Part shown: positions 8,386 to 16,672 of the stretch, in pieces
Layout of the letters: every line of letters starts with the position of its first letter
Numbering within the stretch: position 1 is the first letter of the stretch
Position numbers and translations under genes: made by a program
Notes under the pieces: generated by a model
Database searches by the model: none
What the model saw: the letters and a program-made list of their open reading frames with translations, nothing else
What the model was told of the DNA's origin: nothing
Source of the DNA: Nostoc sp. FACHB-110
Lineage (GTDB): Bacteria; Cyanobacteriota; Cyanobacteriia; Cyanobacteriales; Nostocaceae
Length of the DNA: 64,000 nucleotides
Reading direction: 5' to 3'
Assembly: GCF_014697425.1 (NCBI RefSeq)
Contig: NZ_JACJRU010000021.1
Location: 53,498 to 117,497 of the forward strand

Positions 8386-9252
8386 TCACTTTCTCTCCTC
8401 TGGCCCTACACTAGGAATTTCGTAACCATTTGGATAACTAGGAATTGGAGAATCAATATAAAAATCTGATTGACTGCGAGGTGGAAATAAATGCATTAAT
8501 TTGGCTCGCAATTTCAGCAAGTTGACCATTCTAGAACGTAACAATGGTGAAGGATGTTCAAACCCGAAAGCATCGAGCATTGTCTCATCAAGCAAAGCAT
8601 AAATAATCGGTTTTAAAGGGTTTTGCATCCACGAAGGAAACCAACTCAAAAATAAAGCGAGGGTTGCTTCTCCGACACGACGATTAGCATCGCAATAGCG
8701 AAAGTTAGCGCGCTCGTAGTCTAGTTTATAGCTTTCTAACTGAGCGTAGGTTTCGGGAATATTTTGAATGTGCATCCGTTTACCTACTTCGCGCCAGAAA
8801 TAAAAAGAAGCTAATTTTTCCTGTTCGCACATCTGTCGCCAACCAAAGTTAGCATTCCAGTGAATAGGATCGTAAATAAAAGTTGAAAGTACATATAAAA
8901 AGTCTGCGTTATCTATCTTAAAACGCCCGTGAATGGCATTCATCCGTTGCAATGCTTGTTTACCGCGATCGCTCTCATAACCCCACTTGACGATTTCCAC
9001 AATAATAATCGATGTGTCGTCGTACCTTTTTTGCGGATACTGGTAAAATTCTTTCGTCTTATCTAATAGTTTAGCAATGCTGGGAACGCAGAAAGTACGC
9101 ATTAAGGCCAATTCTAGCGATCGCTGCATTTCCCAAGGAAATTCATAACCCGACATCAGATAATAAATGCGGCTATGGTCTTGCACCGGGTCAAGTTGCT
9201 GAATTAAATTTAAGTTTTGATAGCGATTAGGAAACATCGGCATAAATGACAA
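8386..9252 (-). CDS. MpaB/Lcp-like (DUF2236) oxygenase-family protein
   Basis: A 288-aa protein of the DUF2236 group, which includes the rubber oxygenase Lcp and MpaB. Visible family features are the R-x-L-L-like opening with FPWEMQRSLELALMRTF, MNAIHGRFKIDNADFLYVLSTFIYDP, an aromatic stretch ASFYFWREVGKRMHI, and the late FRYCDANRRVGEATLALFLSWFP. In Lcp-like members histidines of this fold hold a b-type haem; whether this protein binds haem is not shown here. It has no signal peptide, so it is probably cytosolic or membrane-associated. It stands alone and is convergent with the channel gene. Confidence 0.7.
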   Translation of the reverse strand: MSFMPMFPNRYQNLNLIQQLDPVQDHSRIYYLMSGYEFPWEMQRSLELALMRTFCVPSIAKLLDKTKEFYQYPQKRYDDTSIIIVEIVKWGYESDRGKQALQRMNAIHGRFKIDNADFLYVLSTFIYDPIHWNANFGWRQMCEQEKLASFYFWREVGKRMHIQNIPETYAQLESYKLDYERANFRYCDANRRVGEATLALFLSWFPSWMQNPLKPIIYALLDETMLDAFGFEHPSPLLRSRMVNLLKLRAKLMHLFPPRSQSDFYIDSPIPSYPNGYEIPSVGPEERK

Positions 9253-9396
9253 TGACTGTATCTATTGTTAATCATTGTCATCAGATTTGAATCTGATTAT
9301 TTCACTAGCACTTAGGCATAAAAACGCAAAATCAACAGTTTGGGTACGGCTGTAAGGGTTTTAGAGATATACACCCTTACACCCCATTCCCTATTT

Positions 9397-10368
9397 TCAA
9401 GAAAATAAATACTGTTCAATAGATGGCTGTTGACGGCGCAGCGCAGTCATGGCTTGCTGTTGGATTTGACGAACTCTTTCTCGACTCACATTGAGCTTTT
9501 CGCCAATTTGAGCTAAACTTCGTTCTTGATTATCCAACAGTCCAAAGCGCAAAATTAAGACTTCGCGTTGCACAGGTTTGAGTGATGCTAATAAATCATT
9601 CAAATCTTGGCGCAGCAATTCTTGAGTAATTTGATCGTTTGGTGAGATGCTGTCATCGCTGAGGAGTTCACTCAGTTCTGTATCTTGGTTATCCCCAATC
9701 TTCATATCTAGAGAGACTGTTGCGCTAGCAGCAGACAGATATTCTCGAATCTGGCTAGGGTCTAAATCCAATTTTTGAGCAATTTCTGTGACATTTGGAC
9801 GACGACCGAGGGTTTGCAACAATTCTCGTTGGGCTTTTTTAATTTGATTGAGCTTTTCGTTAACGTGAATTGGTAGCCTCACCGTGCGAGACTTTTCTGC
9901 GATCGCTCTGGTGATTGCTTGGCTAATCCACCAATAGGCGTAAGTTGATAATTTATAGCCTCGGTTAGGATCAAACTTTTCAATCCCTCTTTGTAAACCT
10001 ATTGCTCCTTCTTGAACTAAATCTAAAAATTCTAGATTGCGACGCTGATATTTTTTAGCAATGGAAACCACCAATCGCAAGTTGGCTGTAATCATCTTTT
10101 GCTTGGCTCGTTGTCCTAGCTGCAAGATTTGATTGACTTCCAATTCGCTTTTATTGACAAAATTAGCTAATTCTGTTGTTGTTGGTTGGCGATTTAATTG
10201 TTGACTAAGCTGCTGTTTTTGCTCCTCAATGGCAATCATTTGTTGTACTTGTCTGCCATAAGTTATTTCTTGGTCGGAGGTTAATAAAGGGAACTGACCA
10301 ATTTCTTGCAAATATACGCGTACCATGTCAGAACTCAGGCTGGACATACAACTTTCAAACTTCTCCAA
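9397..10368 (-). CDS. Group 2 RNA polymerase sigma factor (RpoD/SigA family)
   Basis: A 323-aa sigma-70 protein with region 1.2 (VRVYLQEIGQFPLLTSDQEI), region 2 (ANLRLVVSIAKKYQRRNLEFLDLVQEGAIGL and YKLSTYAYWWISQAITRAI), region 3 (RLPIHVNEKLNQIKKAQREL) and region 4 with its helix-turn-helix (LAQIGEKLNVSRERVRQIQQQAMTALR). It lacks the long N-terminus of the housekeeping SigA, so it is one of the non-essential group 2 factors that cyanobacteria use for light, carbon, nitrogen or stress responses. The particular member (SigB, C, D or E) cannot be assigned by eye. It is transcribed singly; repeats made of TTACACCC-type heptamers follow the stop. Confidence 0.93.
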   Translation of the reverse strand: MEKFESCMSSLSSDMVRVYLQEIGQFPLLTSDQEITYGRQVQQMIAIEEQKQQLSQQLNRQPTTTELANFVNKSELEVNQILQLGQRAKQKMITANLRLVVSIAKKYQRRNLEFLDLVQEGAIGLQRGIEKFDPNRGYKLSTYAYWWISQAITRAIAEKSRTVRLPIHVNEKLNQIKKAQRELLQTLGRRPNVTEIAQKLDLDPSQIREYLSAASATVSLDMKIGDNQDTELSELLSDDSISPNDQITQELLRQDLNDLLASLKPVQREVLILRFGLLDNQERSLAQIGEKLNVSRERVRQIQQQAMTALRRQQPSIEQYLFS

Positions 10369-10718
10369 AAATAGACGGACTTAAAAGTATAAATCAAATA
10401 GCCTTACAAAAAATATCTGCCAAAAATTGCCATCTTATGCTGTGGTAGCTAGTTTGAATACCTACACCCTCTCTCAAACCCTGGATTTTGTGTCTAATAT
10501 CAAGTTCTGTGTAATTTAGTGATATTCCGGAAATCTATGCAGAAAGACACAACTCTTTTTCTCCCTGCACCGTATCTGACAGGTGTAGGTTTTTACCTTC
10601 TGCCCCAAAAACATTGATTTTGGGTGTAAGGGTTTGAGGGTGATGGTTTTGTCGTTTCTGTACAAATTTGTCGAATCACCACTGATTAGCCGGAAACGAT
10701 ATAAGATACTACGGTAAT

Positions 10719-11357
10719 TCACAGGTTCAAAGATTGAACGGCTAAATCTTTCAGAGTGATTGTGAAATTACGCTGCTCTTCTGTAGCAATAAATGAAACG
10801 ATCGCCTCACAAGTCACCGCCACAGTTAACATCACCAAATTTCGTGCTAAAGGATAGTCACAGACATCATCGTTCACATCAGAAGGGACGCGGTAAACGT
10901 CATTCCAAATGATTTCTGCATAATCAGCAGCTAACCCAGCGTGAATACAAGGAATGCTAAATTGATCAGCATAATCTTTCACCGCTTGGCGTGACACACT
11001 GTTATCAAAAACATCAACAATTAGCTGACTATCTTTGAGTAATTGATTGGTATTTTCTGATGTCAATTCTTTAGTTTTGGCATCAACTTTAGTACCAACT
11101 GCCCGATATAAATTATTAGCCAAAATTTTCGCTTTGAATGCACCGACATCAGCACGGTAGTAAGGTTGAGTCGAAAGGTTGCGTTCTTCAATGCGATCGC
11201 GGTCGATGATTGTCAGTTTATCAAAACCAGACCGCGCCAAGTTTTCTGCAATGTTAGCGCCTAATGCACCAGCACCACAAATTGTTACAGGATAATTTTT
11301 GAGTTTTGCCATAACAGCATTGCTGCGATAAAGCTGTTCGTGAAAAAATATGCTCAT
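10719..11357 (-). CDS. ThiF/E1-like adenylyltransferase
   Basis: A 212-aa E1-like enzyme that would adenylate the C-terminus of a ubiquitin-like protein. It has the nucleotide-binding VTICGAGALGANIAENLARSG, the conserved acidic-Arg motif DRDRIEERNLSTQPYY, ADVGAFKAKILA, and the Asp loop LIVDVFDNSVSRQAVKDYA. A cysteine region (DVCDYPLAR) replaces the usual paired CxxC zinc motifs, which are not evident, so the fold is a minimal one. The start chosen is ATG 11357 (MSIFFHEQ), two bases after the stop of the upstream gene, so the two are translationally linked. Its substrate is not obvious; a 66-aa protein ending in Tyr-Gly at 17674-17874 is a remote candidate. Confidence 0.85.
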   Translation of the reverse strand: MSIFFHEQLYRSNAVMAKLKNYPVTICGAGALGANIAENLARSGFDKLTIIDRDRIEERNLSTQPYYRADVGAFKAKILANNLYRAVGTKVDAKTKELTSENTNQLLKDSQLIVDVFDNSVSRQAVKDYADQFSIPCIHAGLAADYAEIIWNDVYRVPSDVNDDVCDYPLARNLVMLTVAVTCEAIVSFIATEEQRNFTITLKDLAVQSLNL

Positions 11358-11359
11358 CA

Positions 11360-12190
11360 CTACTCCTGCTGTTCCATAACAGCGACTAAAGATTGCAAAT
11401 CGAAATCGCGATCGCGTCCACTCAGACAAATACCAGAACTAATCACCGTCAAATCAGTTTTTGCGATCGCACTACTGTGACGCACACCATCCGCAGTTGT
11501 CCAATCGACTGTCCAGTAATCACCCCTATCGTGAAATTGGTTTAAATCACCACCACCCATCTGCAAAGCTTTTTTCAATCGCTTTTCATCTTGTTTGGTT
11601 TGATCAAAACCCTCAATTCGCTTCGTTGCTAATTCATACACTGTGCGAATTTCTGGAGTCATGTCTTTAAACTGCAATTCCTCCACGGGAATCAGTTGCT
11701 TCACAGCAGATTGCAGAGTTTCTACAATTATTGGATCTGTACGGCGATCGATATCCTCAAACCAGCAAGATTCTCCATTCCAACGAGCGATAATTTGCTC
11801 AAATACTCCAGCCTCAGTTACTAAATGTACTGCGATCGGTTTTACTACTTGCGATCGTTGACGCATATCTACTTCATTCACCGGATATGCTAACCAAGTT
11901 TTTCCCTGTAATTGATGTGCTAACCGCAGCCTGATTTGGGGAAAATGTTGCAAATATTCTCCAATTTGGGGTAAGTCGGCTTCTTCAATAACCTTTGCTG
12001 TCTTCGTATCCAAAGGCTGAAAAATACCCCAACCTTCAAATTGACTCGGCTTTGGTATGAAGGTGTAAACCATCCCCGCAACCTTTGTGCGAACTCGTCC
12101 ACCTTTGACACAAGGCGCGAGAAATTGAGTAGCAAATAACTCGGCTTCTGCATTAGCAATTTGGTTAATTAGCTGACGGATGTTAGTCAT
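11360..12190 (-). CDS. Conserved hypothetical protein paired with ThiF-like enzyme
   Basis: A 276-aa soluble protein I do not recognise. It is rich in beta-type segments up to about residue 125, contains three cysteines (FLAPCVKGG, NGESCWFED, ISSGICLSG), a charged helical stretch around residues 190-215, and ends with SLVAVMEQQE. It is separated from the ThiF-like gene by two bases only and so forms one operon. Bacterial E1-like enzymes are often encoded beside an E2-like carrier, a JAB peptidase or a sulfur-transfer partner; the cysteines would allow an E2-like role, but I see no motif that proves it. Confidence 0.6.
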   Translation of the reverse strand: MTNIRQLINQIANAEAELFATQFLAPCVKGGRVRTKVAGMVYTFIPKPSQFEGWGIFQPLDTKTAKVIEEADLPQIGEYLQHFPQIRLRLAHQLQGKTWLAYPVNEVDMRQRSQVVKPIAVHLVTEAGVFEQIIARWNGESCWFEDIDRRTDPIIVETLQSAVKQLIPVEELQFKDMTPEIRTVYELATKRIEGFDQTKQDEKRLKKALQMGGGDLNQFHDRGDYWTVDWTTADGVRHSSAIAKTDLTVISSGICLSGRDRDFDLQSLVAVMEQQE

Positions 12191-12309
12191 AGAGAAGGGT
12201 TATTTCAGGGTAATTACACAAGCTTTTTTGGTTAATTTAAGTATATAAAATAACATATTGTCTGCCTGAGCTAGTAGCCTTTAGACAATTCTTGTCACAG
12301 GGTGCAACA

Positions 12310-12711
12310 ATGTTTTTACGTTTCGCATATATCGGTCTAACTTTGTTATCTATTGGCTTAACTTTTTATCTCAAAACTCAACTTGAAGCATTTCTACAAG
12401 CCAATACCGCAATTACCAATGAAAAATCCCTAGAAGAGTATAAAAAAATTGTGCGCCTTGATATGTACATAGTACTAACTCAAATAATCTTACTAGTTGG
12501 TGCATTTGGTAGTTGTATTGCTTCTATTTGGGTTCAAGGTTTCAAAGGAGCATTTTCATTATTTTTATTAGGCTTTGCTCTCAGTTTTACCAAACAAGTA
12601 GGCGAGTTAGAAGAAAAAGCACGCACTCTCAATTGTGGGACTACTGAACTAGAAAGCCAATACAAAAATATTTCTCATGTTTGGCGAAAAAAAGCTTTGC
12701 CTGATTTTTAG
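12310..12711 (+). CDS. Small membrane protein of unknown function
   Basis: Starting from ATG 12310 the protein has 133 aa, with a first hydrophobic helix at the N-terminus (FLRFAYIGLTLLSIGLTFYL), a charged segment with TNEKSLEEYKKIVRLDMY, and two more membrane helices (IVLTQIILLVGAFGSCIASIW, GAFSLFLLGFALSF). The C-terminal 40 residues are polar and probably cytoplasmic. An earlier TTG at 12292 is less likely. I do not recognise the family. It is divergent from the ThiF operon and followed after 48 bases by another small membrane protein, so the two are probably cotranscribed. Confidence 0.6.
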   Translation: MFLRFAYIGLTLLSIGLTFYLKTQLEAFLQANTAITNEKSLEEYKKIVRLDMYIVLTQIILLVGAFGSCIASIWVQGFKGAFSLFLLGFALSFTKQVGELEEKARTLNCGTTELESQYKNISHVWRKKALPDF

Positions 12712-12759
12712 GTTTGATATTTCTCATCTCTCCTTTCCCCTCAATACTCTAAAAAAAGC

Positions 12760-13140
12760 ATGACTACCGAAATACAACAGATATCCGAGTCACGAAAAAA
12801 ATTAGCCTCTGCTTATCGTGCAGTTTACGCAATTGGTGTTTTAAGTACATTTTTCAGTGTAATCTTTTTTGTTGTAGGAAATCAGAATCCTGAGTTTTTG
12901 CTAGTAGGAATTGTTTGTTTATTTTTTGGGATACTTTATCTAGTGCTAGGTTTTTTAGTACAACGGAAATCAACAATTGCTCTAGCGATCGCAGTAGGAC
13001 TTATGTCACTCAATGTATTAGCAGCTATTTACAATATGGTTCAAACAGGAAAACCATTTGGTCTAGCTATTCCCATGATATTTTTAAGTCAGACTGTAGA
13101 AGGATTTAAAGCAATACAAGTATTAAAATCCAAGACTTAA
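12760..13140 (+). CDS. Small four-helix membrane protein of unknown function
   Basis: A 126-aa protein with four predicted membrane helices (about residues 20-38, 45-66, 72-90 and 100-115) and a short polar N-terminus TTEIQQISESRKKLASAYRA. No catalytic motif is visible. It lies close behind another membrane protein gene on the same strand and ends before a strong terminator at 13177-13208. Function unknown. Confidence 0.6.
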   Translation: MTTEIQQISESRKKLASAYRAVYAIGVLSTFFSVIFFVVGNQNPEFLLVGIVCLFFGILYLVLGFLVQRKSTIALAIAVGLMSLNVLAAIYNMVQTGKPFGLAIPMIFLSQTVEGFKAIQVLKSKT

Positions 13141-13176
13141 GGTTAAATTTAATTTTGTTAGTCAAGAGGTTTCAGC

Positions 13177-13208
13177 ACCCCGCCTTGTTTTGAGAAGTCG
13201 GGGTTTTT
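13177..13208 (+). terminator. Rho-independent terminator
   Basis: ACCCCG at 13177-13182 pairs with CGGGGT at 13199-13204 (with further CTT/AAG pairing inside), followed by TTTTT. It ends the two membrane protein genes on the plus strand and stands between them and the structured RNA on the minus strand. Confidence 0.8.
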
Positions 13209-13242
13209 AGTTCCTATAAATAATTAAAGATTACAATATAAT

Positions 13243-13450
13243 CCCGCGTGCAAGTTGGTAGAGCATTGCGTTTTCTCAGTTACTAGAGGGACTCCACTGG
13301 TGAGTTGTTACACACTCTTTCAAAGATGGCTACTTTTAAGCCAACTTCCCAGCTTCTTCGCACTCCCCGTTCACAAACGCCCACTGCATTTGACAGTGTT
13401 ACTTTTCCTCTCGTACTAGTATGTAGGCTCCAAGAGTCGGGTCACGCAGG
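13243..13450 (-). ncRNA. Structured RNA mimicking 23S rRNA GTPase centre and sarcin-ricin loop
   Basis: A 208-nt RNA read on the minus strand. Its ends pair as CCTGCGTG (13450-13443) with CACGCGGG (13250-13243), then an internal loop, then GGAGC/GCTCT. The 5' element AGCCTACATACTAG and the 3' element CAACTTGCA are shared with the tRNA-like RNAs at 16.5-18.1 kb. Inside it carries AGTACGAGAGGA (13417-13406), identical to the sarcin-ricin loop core of 23S rRNA (E. coli 2654-2665). It also carries a 59-nt segment (13353-13295) matching 23S positions 1051-1109, the L11-binding GTPase-associated centre, at 44 of 59 positions against the E. coli sequence as I recall it. Conserved are GTTGGCTTA, AGCCATC, GTAA and CTCAC; changes in the closing stem are compensatory. 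Two extra hairpins, CACTG..CAGTG and CGTT..AACG, separate the two mimics. Confidence 0.85.
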
Positions 13451-13633
13451 ATTCATATTACATCATACTACAAAAGTTCCCATAGATAGCAAGAAAGTTT
13501 TGTAGTAGAGCCTAGTCGTCTGAATATCAGTCATCCATATCATCAGCTTGGGTTAATGTTGATGCAAGTAAAATCCTAGAAAGTACAATATAAATGTATT
13601 ATGATTCTCTTGACAAATAAAGTGATAACCAAT

Positions 13634-13879
13634 ATGACCCCCGAACAAATACTGGATAAATTGCAAGAATTAAATGCAGATGAACAAGAAAAAGTTTTAG
13701 CATTTATTGATTCACTTGAAAGCCAAAAGCATCAAATAAAACATAGTTATAAGTTAGGTATAAAATTAAGAGAAATTCGTCAAGAAATTATTGACTCTGG
13801 GCTTCCTTTGTTAACTGCGGAAGAAGCAGATAGAGAGAAAGCAGAACGTCGGGGTGGTTATGGAGAAGACCTCAGATGA
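13634..13879 (+). CDS. Type II antitoxin of a PIN-domain toxin pair
   Basis: An 81-aa protein from ATG 13634 (TPEQILDKLQELNADEQEKVLAFIDSL), a helical N-terminus typical of small cyanobacterial antitoxins, with a charged C-terminus (EEADREKAERRGGYGEDLR) that would wrap the toxin. An upstream in-frame ATG at 13601 overlaps a TTGACA promoter-like hexamer (13609-13614) and is less likely. The stop overlaps the toxin start (ATGA, 13876-13879), the usual coupling in such operons. It would bind and neutralise the nuclease and repress its own promoter. Confidence 0.75.
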   Translation: MTPEQILDKLQELNADEQEKVLAFIDSLESQKHQIKHSYKLGIKLREIRQEIIDSGLPLLTAEEADREKAERRGGYGEDLR

Positions 13880-14280
13880 TTCGTACATTCATTGATGCTG
13901 GTGTTTTAATTTATGCTGCTCGTTCTCAAGGAGATATTGCTGAGAAAGCTTTACAAATTTTGGAGGATGAAAACCGAGAATTTGCTTCTAGTATTTTTCT
14001 GAAGTTAGAAGTATTGCCGAAAGCAATTTATAATCAGCAAAAAACTGAAGTTAAGTTTTATGAAGCCTTTTTTGATGAAGTTTCTTATTGGGCAAATGAT
14101 ATAAATTCAATTATTGAGATAGCTTATGAAGAATCAAGTAAATTTGGCGTGGGGGCAATGGACGCTTTACATATTGCATCTGCAATATCTGTAAAAGCAA
14201 CTGAATTTATTACTAATGAAAAACCCGAAAAATCGATTCATCGTACTCAAAGCATTAAAATGATTTCTATTCATTCATAA
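13876..14280 (+). CDS. VapC-like PIN-domain ribonuclease toxin
   Basis: A 134-aa PIN-domain protein. The acidic residues of the Mg-dependent nuclease site are visible: RTFIDAGVLIYAA (first Asp), FLKLEVLPKAIYN (Glu), VGAMDALHIASAI (Asp) and FITNEKP near the end. VapC-type toxins usually cut tRNA anticodon stem-loops, and some cut the sarcin-ricin loop of 23S rRNA. This is notable because the pair sits inside a locus encoding tRNA-like RNAs and an RNA with a sarcin-ricin loop copy. It is on the strand opposite to that locus, so the association may be functional or a chance insertion. Confidence 0.85.
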   Translation: MIRTFIDAGVLIYAARSQGDIAEKALQILEDENREFASSIFLKLEVLPKAIYNQQKTEVKFYEAFFDEVSYWANDINSIIEIAYEESSKFGVGAMDALHIASAISVKATEFITNEKPEKSIHRTQSIKMISIHS

Positions 14281-14394
14281 GATGAGTGTAAGAGGTTATT
14301 TATAAAGTAAAAATAAAATTACTGTAGTGGACTGACTGCGGGAAGCAGCTAACACGTCTATGCGGTTCGTTAAAAAAATTGCTTGAAGTTATCA

Positions 14395-14427
14395 GGTGCG
14401 TCAAGTATAAACATAACGCACCCATTT
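14395..14427. terminator. Hairpin between toxin and TROVE genes
   Basis: GGTGCGT (14395-14401) pairs with ACGCACC (14416-14422); on the plus strand it is followed by CATTTTT. It lies between the converging toxin and TROVE genes and may serve both. Confidence 0.5.
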
Positions 14428-14433
14428 TTCAGT

Positions 14434-15867
14434 CTACTTATCCTCACGCACAGGTAATGGCATATCTAAAATCTCCATTAGCAACTCTAAACGAGAGGGA
14501 CGTGTTAACAGTGGAACAAGATTAGGCAAGCTGTAGTAGTCGCCAGCAAAGGTGAAAGTTTCTACAGGTGCTTGCTGTTGCTTGAGTTGAGTTTCTACCC
14601 AGTTGTAATAAGTACCAAGACGAACAATTACAACATTAGGCATCACTGCAAACTCTCGACAGTAAGTCTTGTAGGCTTCACTGAAGTAAGGTGTAGCATT
14701 TTCACCTTCATCTGTCACCAGAATAATTTGGTCAACTACCTGCTTTTTCTTCCGCATTGCTTCCAATGCACAACCGATACTCGTACCACCACCTGCATTG
14801 ATGTGCTGGAAAGCACGTTCCCAATCTGTTAACTCTTTGCCTTTAGCGGTGACAGGGTAGGGAATGGTATCGAAGGCGTAGACAAACAATTCTGCTTGGG
14901 TGATACCAGAGATCAGCGCCGCAAGTTGCTTACCAAGAGCGATCGCATTATCCATTGAACCAGATTTGTCAATCAGCAAAGCGGTTGGACGGGCAATTGT
15001 CCCGCGTCGTTTCACCTGCTCGTTAGTGACTTTTTCTAGTCGCGCAACGGTATCTGCGTCGAAGTCTGCGGTGTCTGCGGCAATCTGGGCTTTGAATGCA
15101 GCCACACGCCCACTTTTAGATGCTTCTTCCAGCTTAGAATCAATCAGCTTTTTGACTTCTGGATGATCCATTGCACCCCGCGCCTGGAGTGACTTGAGGT
15201 TGTTGATCACTTCTTGGGGAGTCATGCTGTTGATTAACGCCACCAAGACAACTGGTGTAAGTTGTTTGATTGCACCGATCGCAATAGTATAAGGAATCTT
15301 AAATTCCACAATCAACCTTGCTTGTTCTGCGGTACTGTTTGCCTTAGCCAGTTGCTTCAGCACATTTGCTAAAGAACCTTCTGGCGGAGTGTCGCGGAAC
15401 AAAATCGCATTTGCGCGTTCGTTTGGCTTGATGTGCAGAGACGCATACAAATGCTTCATTGCTTTACGTCCTCGCAGCGCCGCGCGATCGAATAAAACTG
15501 GATTGCTTTCTCTGGTTTTGAGGTAACGTCGCACCGCAGTCCGCGCTGAACGTGGCATTTTATTTTGCTGCTGCTTCATAAAATCGACAACACGAGCCAC
15601 CTGATAAGGCGGAAACTCTTGCAGCATCATAAATCCAGCATCTCTGTGTTCAGTCAAATTGCTAGTTAGCAAATGAGCCACAAACACTTCCTTGTGGTCG
15701 CGGACATCACCATAACGTTGATACCAAACTGCCAAATGTCCGTAAAATATGGGGTCGAGTTCAACAATTAACTTATGAATTTCTGCAACTTGCTCAAGTT
15801 TGCGGTGAGGCGTTGTCAGCAAACTGTTGAGCATTTCTAAGCGCAAGTCGCGTTCTGTAGTATTCAT
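14434..15867 (-). CDS. TROVE/Ro60-like protein with VWA domain
   Basis: A 477-aa protein with an N-terminal helical-repeat (HEAT-like) part, about residues 1-285, and a C-terminal von Willebrand A domain. The metal site is intact: TALLIDKSGSMDNAI near residue 300, the Thr of GGGTSIGCAL, and ILVTDEGENATPYF. This is the architecture of Ro60/Rsr, a ring that binds misfolded RNAs in its hole and Y RNAs on its outer surface. The helical part is too diverged for certainty by eye. ATG 15867 follows a perfect AGGAGGT site. Its neighbours, an L7/L12 paralogue and several Y-RNA-like RNAs with tRNA or rRNA mimicry, support an RNA-chaperone or RNA-quality-control role. Confidence 0.8.
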   Translation of the reverse strand: MNTTERDLRLEMLNSLLTTPHRKLEQVAEIHKLIVELDPIFYGHLAVWYQRYGDVRDHKEVFVAHLLTSNLTEHRDAGFMMLQEFPPYQVARVVDFMKQQQNKMPRSARTAVRRYLKTRESNPVLFDRAALRGRKAMKHLYASLHIKPNERANAILFRDTPPEGSLANVLKQLAKANSTAEQARLIVEFKIPYTIAIGAIKQLTPVVLVALINSMTPQEVINNLKSLQARGAMDHPEVKKLIDSKLEEASKSGRVAAFKAQIAADTADFDADTVARLEKVTNEQVKRRGTIARPTALLIDKSGSMDNAIALGKQLAALISGITQAELFVYAFDTIPYPVTAKGKELTDWERAFQHINAGGGTSIGCALEAMRKKKQVVDQIILVTDEGENATPYFSEAYKTYCREFAVMPNVVIVRLGTYYNWVETQLKQQQAPVETFTFAGDYYSLPNLVPLLTRPSRLELLMEILDMPLPVREDK

Positions 15868-15927
15868 AATACCTCCTCTAATTATGTTGCATCAGGAGGC
15901 AGTGTTGCACGCGGGGTGATATTGTCA

Positions 15928-16086
15928 CCGCGCAAGTTTTAGAAGCATTTTTGTAACTGATTCAGAGTTATTTAATACCAATTTAAGAAAAGAATGCGAC
16001 AGATAGAAATCAGGAAAGTCTTACTGGAGCTAGATTTCTTAATTGCGAATTGCGAATTGGTATAAGCTTCTGCGATCGGGGCGCGG
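15928..16086 (-). ncRNA. Possible Y-RNA-like leader RNA upstream of TROVE gene
   Basis: On the minus strand CCGCGC (16086-16081) pairs with GCGCGG (15933-15928), then an internal loop ending AAAACTT on the 3' side, then AGAAGC (16071-16066) pairs with GCTTCT (15946-15941). That is the same frame (outer stem, ..ACTTGC 3' motif, ..AAGC/GCTT.. inner stem) as the three tRNA-like RNAs upstream. The enclosed module is different: ATACCAATT pairs with AATTGGTAT and it contains AATTCGC tandem repeats that are common dispersed repeats. The CCTAAC motif is replaced by CCCGAT. It may be a diverged member or coincidence. Confidence 0.4.
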
Positions 16087-16106
16087 CAACAACTGCCGAT
16101 ATTATG

Positions 16107-16487
<381 letters not shown>

Positions 16488-16537
16488 AGCAACCTCCAAT
16501 GAGTTGCATTTAACTCATAATTTGTGATGAATAAAAT

Positions 16538-16665
<128 letters not shown>

Positions 16666-16672
16666 AAAAATT

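Noticed and set aside
10516..10722. 68-aa minus-strand frame after the ThiF-like gene
   Set aside because: It consists of repeat-like intergenic sequence with heptamer motifs (GGGTGTAAGG), has no ribosome site and no recognisable family.
13305..13505. 66-aa plus-strand frame over the rRNA-mimic RNA
   Set aside because: The sequence is fully explained by structured RNA on the minus strand; no ribosome site is present.
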